From NCBI RefSeq assembly GCF_963677565.1, contig NZ_OY781981.1:310001-374000 (forward strand): a DNA stretch of 64,000 nucleotides, in the 5' to 3' direction. Source of the stretch: an uncultured Draconibacterium sp. Lineage in GTDB: Bacteria; Bacteroidota; Bacteroidia; Bacteroidales; Prolixibacteraceae. Numbering within the stretch: the first letter of the stretch is position 1; each line of letters begins with the position of its first letter. Position numbers and translations under genes: made by a program. Below, piece by piece: positions 60,839-64,000 of the stretch. A model generated the notes under the pieces. It ran no database searches, was not told where the DNA came from, and saw only the letters and a list, made by a program, of their open reading frames with translations.

Positions 60839-61504
60839 TTACAGTGAAATACCAACTGCAACGTGGAATCCTCCGGTAGAAGGGTTAAGCATTACTGCTC
60901 CTGAAACCGGTAGAGAAAAGCTTTCTGAAAGTTTCACTTCTTTTGAAGTTCCAACCATAATATTACAGATGCTGAAGTCGCCATCATCAGTGTATTGTCC
61001 GTCACCACCGCCCAGGGTGATATCTACCGGACCAGCTGCAACGGCTGCCTCAAGATATAAGTCGCTTGTTGTGTTGATTTCATCATCGCCAAGACCTTCC
61101 ATATAAGCTGCTGTAAAAGTAAAGGCACCAACTCCCAAGCTTACCATTGGTTCGAAATAATGCGATTCTCCTTCTGTCCAGTCCGATCCGGGGAAGTAGT
61201 AATCAGTTAAGGTAAAGCTTAACGAAGCATTTTCACCTAAATCGAAACCATAACCCATGTAAAGGTCGGCCTCTGCTGCTTCTTCAGAACCTGTGCTGTA
61301 AGATCCCCATGCACCAATTGCAAATCCTCCTGCACTAAACTCAACAGCAGGCTGAAACGCTGCACCTGTACCAAATTTTGCACCACGCCATAAGTAGCTG
61401 CTGTAAATGTCTAAACCTGTGCTCCATTCCTGAGCCTTTACATTCGTTGTTGATACAACAAAAAGTAATAACATACTTACTGTAATCAGTAGTGTCTTTT
61501 TCAT
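60839..61504 (-). CDS. TorF-like putative porin
   Basis: This 221-residue protein has a signal peptide cleaved after VKAQ. The mature part begins STGLDIYSSYLWRGAKFG, the signature of the TorF/Gcw_chp putative porin family. Alternating strands, many Gly and a terminal aromatic-free GGFHVAVGISL strand are compatible with a small barrel. It is encoded upstream of glnK-amtB on the same strand, so it may serve nitrogen-source uptake across the outer membrane. Confidence 0.8.
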   Translation of the reverse strand: MKKTLLITVSMLLLFVVSTTNVKAQEWSTGLDIYSSYLWRGAKFGTGAAFQPAVEFSAGGFAIGAWGSYSTGSEEAAEADLYMGYGFDLGENASLSFTLTDYYFPGSDWTEGESHYFEPMVSLGVGAFTFTAAYMEGLGDDEINTTSDLYLEAAVAAGPVDITLGGGDGQYTDDGDFSICNIMVGTSKEVKLSESFSLPVSGAVMLNPSTGGFHVAVGISL

Positions 61505-62085
61505 AATCGTAAATTTTTAAAAGTTAAACTGCTATTTTTAATTTTAATCTTGTCTGCCCCTATAAAAAACACGGTTTATTCTCTCTACAAATGCTTTTTC
61601 CTTCTACAACCCCTTGTTTTTTATTTCTTGGTTCAAATAAATGCACTTTTTTTCAATCGCACCCCCATTTTTATGGCGCATGTTAATTCGCTTAACAAAT
61701 TATTAATGTTTGATGCAATAATTTACCTTTTTGACATGTTTTAATGCTATTTATTGCCGTTTTTACACCAAATCGATGTATTTAGGGCACAAAACAATAC
61801 ATGCAGAAAATCTTATTGTTGTTTAAACAGCTAGCACTATTTTAAAAACGCAGAAAGCACCAGAAAGGAATACGCTGAAAACCAACTGTTTTCAGCTCAA
61901 CGAGCCAAATATTTTAAGATTGGAAAACAAAAACCGACCGCAAGCATTAAATCAAAATGCTGAAAATTTATGATTTCACGTATTGGAGAAATGAATCCTA
62001 TAACTTTTGTGGGTTTCACACAGCGAAAAACGAAATTTAAAATTCTGCTAAACCTCCGATGATAGCAGAACATGAATTAACCAAC
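61505..62085. other. Gene-free stretch upstream of the TorF-like gene
   Basis: I find no credible gene in 581 bp. The left end should hold the promoter of the nitrogen module on the minus strand. The right end has the GT39 terminator hairpin. The rest is A/T-rich without clear structure. Confidence 0.45.
62043..62070 (-). terminator. Probable terminator of the GT39-type gene
   Basis: TTCTGCTA (62043-62050) pairs with TAGCAGAA (62063-62070), 12-nt loop, with a moderately T-rich minus-strand continuation. It is 16 bp past the stop at 62086. Confidence 0.55.
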
Positions 62086-63720
62086 TTATTTTAATTCTAA
62101 AAGATACATAATCCGAAATCTTGCCGCTCGTGTTTTCGGATTCAAAAAATTAGGAGATTGACTGGTGAGCTGTTTATGTTCGGAGTATCTTTTCACCATG
62201 CGCATATCCACTCCCATTTCAACCAAATCGGCGTATCCTTCGTCTGTAGTATAAATCCACGCACCACTTTGCGGAAGAAATTCTTCCAAATCCTTTTTTT
62301 CCGGAAGATATGTCCCCGGAGATTTTGAATAAAACAACAAGTTCCAAAGCCGTGCCTTTTCCTGATACATATTTAAAGTAACTCCCTCAGGGGCTTCCTC
62401 ATTAAAAATCCTTGCGGCATCTATCGAGGTATGATACTTCAACATATTTGGCAGCATGTTTACATTTACAATAAACAGCATAACAGTAATAGTAAATGTT
62501 AACATTACGATCTGTTTTGGCAATTCGGACTTTTTAAATACCAGAAAAATTATGCCAGCATAAAGAAGACCATATACGCCCCAAAACCACCATCGTGTTT
62601 CGGGAAATACAACAATAGGCAAAACCAAAAGCATTAAACCAGCAATAACAGCAATTACTTTATTTATAATAGCAATTACATTGCGTGTTTTTAATTTATC
62701 TTCAGACGTAAACAAACGTACGGTCCACTTTGCAGTTATTATATATATAAAAGGAACAGCGGAAAGCATGTAGTGCGGATTTTGCTGTTTGGCTATCGAT
62801 AAAATACCCAAATAAACCACAACAGCCAGAATATTTACTACCTCAAAGTCTTTGGTGCCGTTTTTTCGTAAACCAATTAAACTTCTAACTTCCTGAATAA
62901 ATCCATATACCATAAATATGGTCCAGGGTAATAATACATACAACGATGTGTGCAGGTAAAACGAATAATCAGTGCTACTGCCATGGTACGAACCGGTAAC
63001 CCGCCCCACATTATTGGTCCAGAAATAAAACTTAACGCCCTCCAAACCAAACTGGTTAATCAACCCGGCCATTGCAGGTAAAATCATCACACCCACAATT
63101 ACAAGCGCAACAAGCCAACGATAGTTAAATAGCTGTTTCCACTGCCGGTGAATGAGCATACTACCGCCAATAGCCGCAGCAGGAATAACAACTCCTACGG
63201 GACCTTTTGACAACATCGACAAACCAACGCCAACTGCACCAAGCAAAAAGTTTTGCCATTTATGGTTTTTCAAGTAAGCAGAAAACTGCCACACTGAGAA
63301 TACTACAAAGTTGGCAAGCAAAGTATCGGTATGTATATCGTTGTTAAAATGTTGAAATCCTAAAGAGGACACCCAAAAAAACGCCGCCAGCACACCGGTT
63401 TCTTTTCCGTAAAACAGTTTACCCAAACAATACGTTGAATAAATTCCAATAGACGAAACCAAAAGAACCGCCAGTTTATAGGCTGGAATCGACAATCCAA
63501 ACAACTTAAATGTTAGGGCTGCAATCCAAAATAACATTGGAGGTTTCTGATCGTAGGCTTCGCCTCCAATAGTTAGATTTATCCAGTCGTGGTTTATCAG
63601 CATCTCGCGACCAACTTCAGCATATTTGGCTGCATTTACAACCAACGGAACCGGTAAAGCCGAGATGATAATTAATAGAATGGGAATAATAATCGCAAAG
63701 TACAAGCGCCGATCATTCAT
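62086..63720 (-). CDS. GT39-type (PMT/ArnT-like) membrane glycosyltransferase
   Basis: I start at the ATG at 63720 (544 residues); a start at 63879 would add 53 residues and overlap the divergent gene's leader. The first helix (YFAIIIPILLIIISALPVP) is followed by the catalytic-loop region VVNAAKYAEVGREML and YDQKPPMLFW. About 11 helices follow, then a soluble C-terminal part of roughly 100 residues. Most GT39/ArnT enzymes have an Asp where this one has Asn before AAKYAE. It should transfer a sugar from a lipid carrier to lipid A-like or protein acceptors. Confidence 0.85.
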   Translation of the reverse strand: MNDRRLYFAIIIPILLIIISALPVPLVVNAAKYAEVGREMLINHDWINLTIGGEAYDQKPPMLFWIAALTFKLFGLSIPAYKLAVLLVSSIGIYSTYCLGKLFYGKETGVLAAFFWVSSLGFQHFNNDIHTDTLLANFVVFSVWQFSAYLKNHKWQNFLLGAVGVGLSMLSKGPVGVVIPAAAIGGSMLIHRQWKQLFNYRWLVALVIVGVMILPAMAGLINQFGLEGVKFYFWTNNVGRVTGSYHGSSTDYSFYLHTSLYVLLPWTIFMVYGFIQEVRSLIGLRKNGTKDFEVVNILAVVVYLGILSIAKQQNPHYMLSAVPFIYIITAKWTVRLFTSEDKLKTRNVIAIINKVIAVIAGLMLLVLPIVVFPETRWWFWGVYGLLYAGIIFLVFKKSELPKQIVMLTFTITVMLFIVNVNMLPNMLKYHTSIDAARIFNEEAPEGVTLNMYQEKARLWNLLFYSKSPGTYLPEKKDLEEFLPQSGAWIYTTDEGYADLVEMGVDMRMVKRYSEHKQLTSQSPNFLNPKTRAARFRIMYLLELK

Positions 63721-63792
63721 TAATAATATATTTAAACAAATGAGAAGGTAAAAAATATTAATTTTACGCCCGCATTTATAATTTGTGTACAA

Positions 63793-64000
63793 ATGAAGAA
63801 AAATATTTCGTGGATTACAATTATCGACCTTGCAGTTTATGCCCTGATCATTGCTTTTGTGGCGTATGGTAAACAACAAAGCAACTTTGGACAGGAAGCA
63901 TTTAACAAAGTAATTCGTGAAGATGGCTGGGTAGAGTACCTCACTGCACTGTTTTTACTTTTAGGCTCTGTACTTTTTGCCATTAAAGCTGTAAAAGCAG
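63793..64000 (+). CDS. Membrane protein, N-terminal part only (runs off the window)
   Basis: The ATG at 63793 begins MKKNISWITIIDLAVYALII, with a membrane helix at about residues 6-25 and a second from about residue 50 (EYLTALFLLLGSVLFAIKAV). Sixty-nine residues are visible and the frame is open at the edge. No family can be named. It is divergent from the GT39-type gene, 72 bp away. Confidence 0.65.
   Translation, partial: MKKNISWITIIDLAVYALIIAFVAYGKQQSNFGQEAFNKVIREDGWVEYLTALFLLLGSVLFAIKAVKA

Noticed and set aside
61006..61019. A CACCG-CCCA-GGGTG sequence similar to the composite operator core
   Set aside because: It lies inside the TorF-like coding sequence, has a mismatch, no upstream half-site and no TAnnTTTG at 23 bp.

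Overview
The window reads as a chromosomal segment of a Bacteroidota bacterium, most like the Marinilabiliales/Prolixibacteraceae. Supporting signs are Bacteroidota-type promoters (TAnnTTTG at -7), an N-acylornithine carbamoyltransferase of the Bacteroides type, Bacteroidota-restricted families (DUF4494, DUF2723, Lnb/DUF4105, RicT/PSP1, FISUMP lipoproteins), many lipoprotein signal peptides, and hairpin-rich intergenic repeats. The genus is not determined.

Layout. 1-9 kb: a partial CoA-disulfide reductase-like flavoprotein, two tandem secreted M28 peptidases, an M48 lipoprotein peptidase, a small outer-membrane protein, a FISUMP lipoprotein and a GH5 lipoprotein. 9-17 kb: a Gly-Leu-Gly tRNA cluster, mutS, an Lnb-like membrane protein, a RicT-like protein with a probable frameshift, an O-methyltransferase and an M16 peptidase. 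17.6-20 kb: tRNA-Phe, then a type II restriction-modification pair whose C5-methylase has its own DNA-binding domain and an inverted repeat over its promoter and start codon. 20-24 kb: a repeat-rich accessory stretch with a 42-bp tandem array. 24-30.5 kb: housekeeping genes (response regulator, 2-hydroxyacid dehydrogenase, NUDIX, a large DUF2723 membrane protein) and tRNA-Gln.

30.8-39.3 kb is the most interesting region. A MalT-like LuxR-family ATPase regulator (35394-38033) sits among SDR oxidoreductases, a ferredoxin-nitroreductase, a GNAT acetyltransferase and two very small proteins. Four promoters here share one composite element: YACCC, 7 bp, CACCY, 4 bp, GGGTG, then exactly 23 bp to a TAnnTTTG box. 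No convincing -33 box is present. This looks like an activator-dependent local regulon that I do not recognise as described. A decayed gene with two in-frame stops ends the region next to a lipoprotein serpin.

41-57 kb holds biosynthesis: carAB (minus strand, with a terminator-like leader) diverges from argR-GNAT-argG-argC-argD-proC-proB-proA-argF', followed by hisA-hisF-hisIE. Two tandem ARG boxes 3 bp apart lie over the argR promoter. The carbamoyltransferase has Ala90 where the Bacteroides N-succinylornithine enzyme has Pro90, which predicts arginine synthesis through N-succinyl intermediates. 57-64 kb: an unrecognised helical protein, a DUF4494 protein, a nitrogen module (TorF-like porin, P-II protein, ammonium transporter), a GT39-type glycosyltransferase and the start of a membrane protein cut by the window edge.
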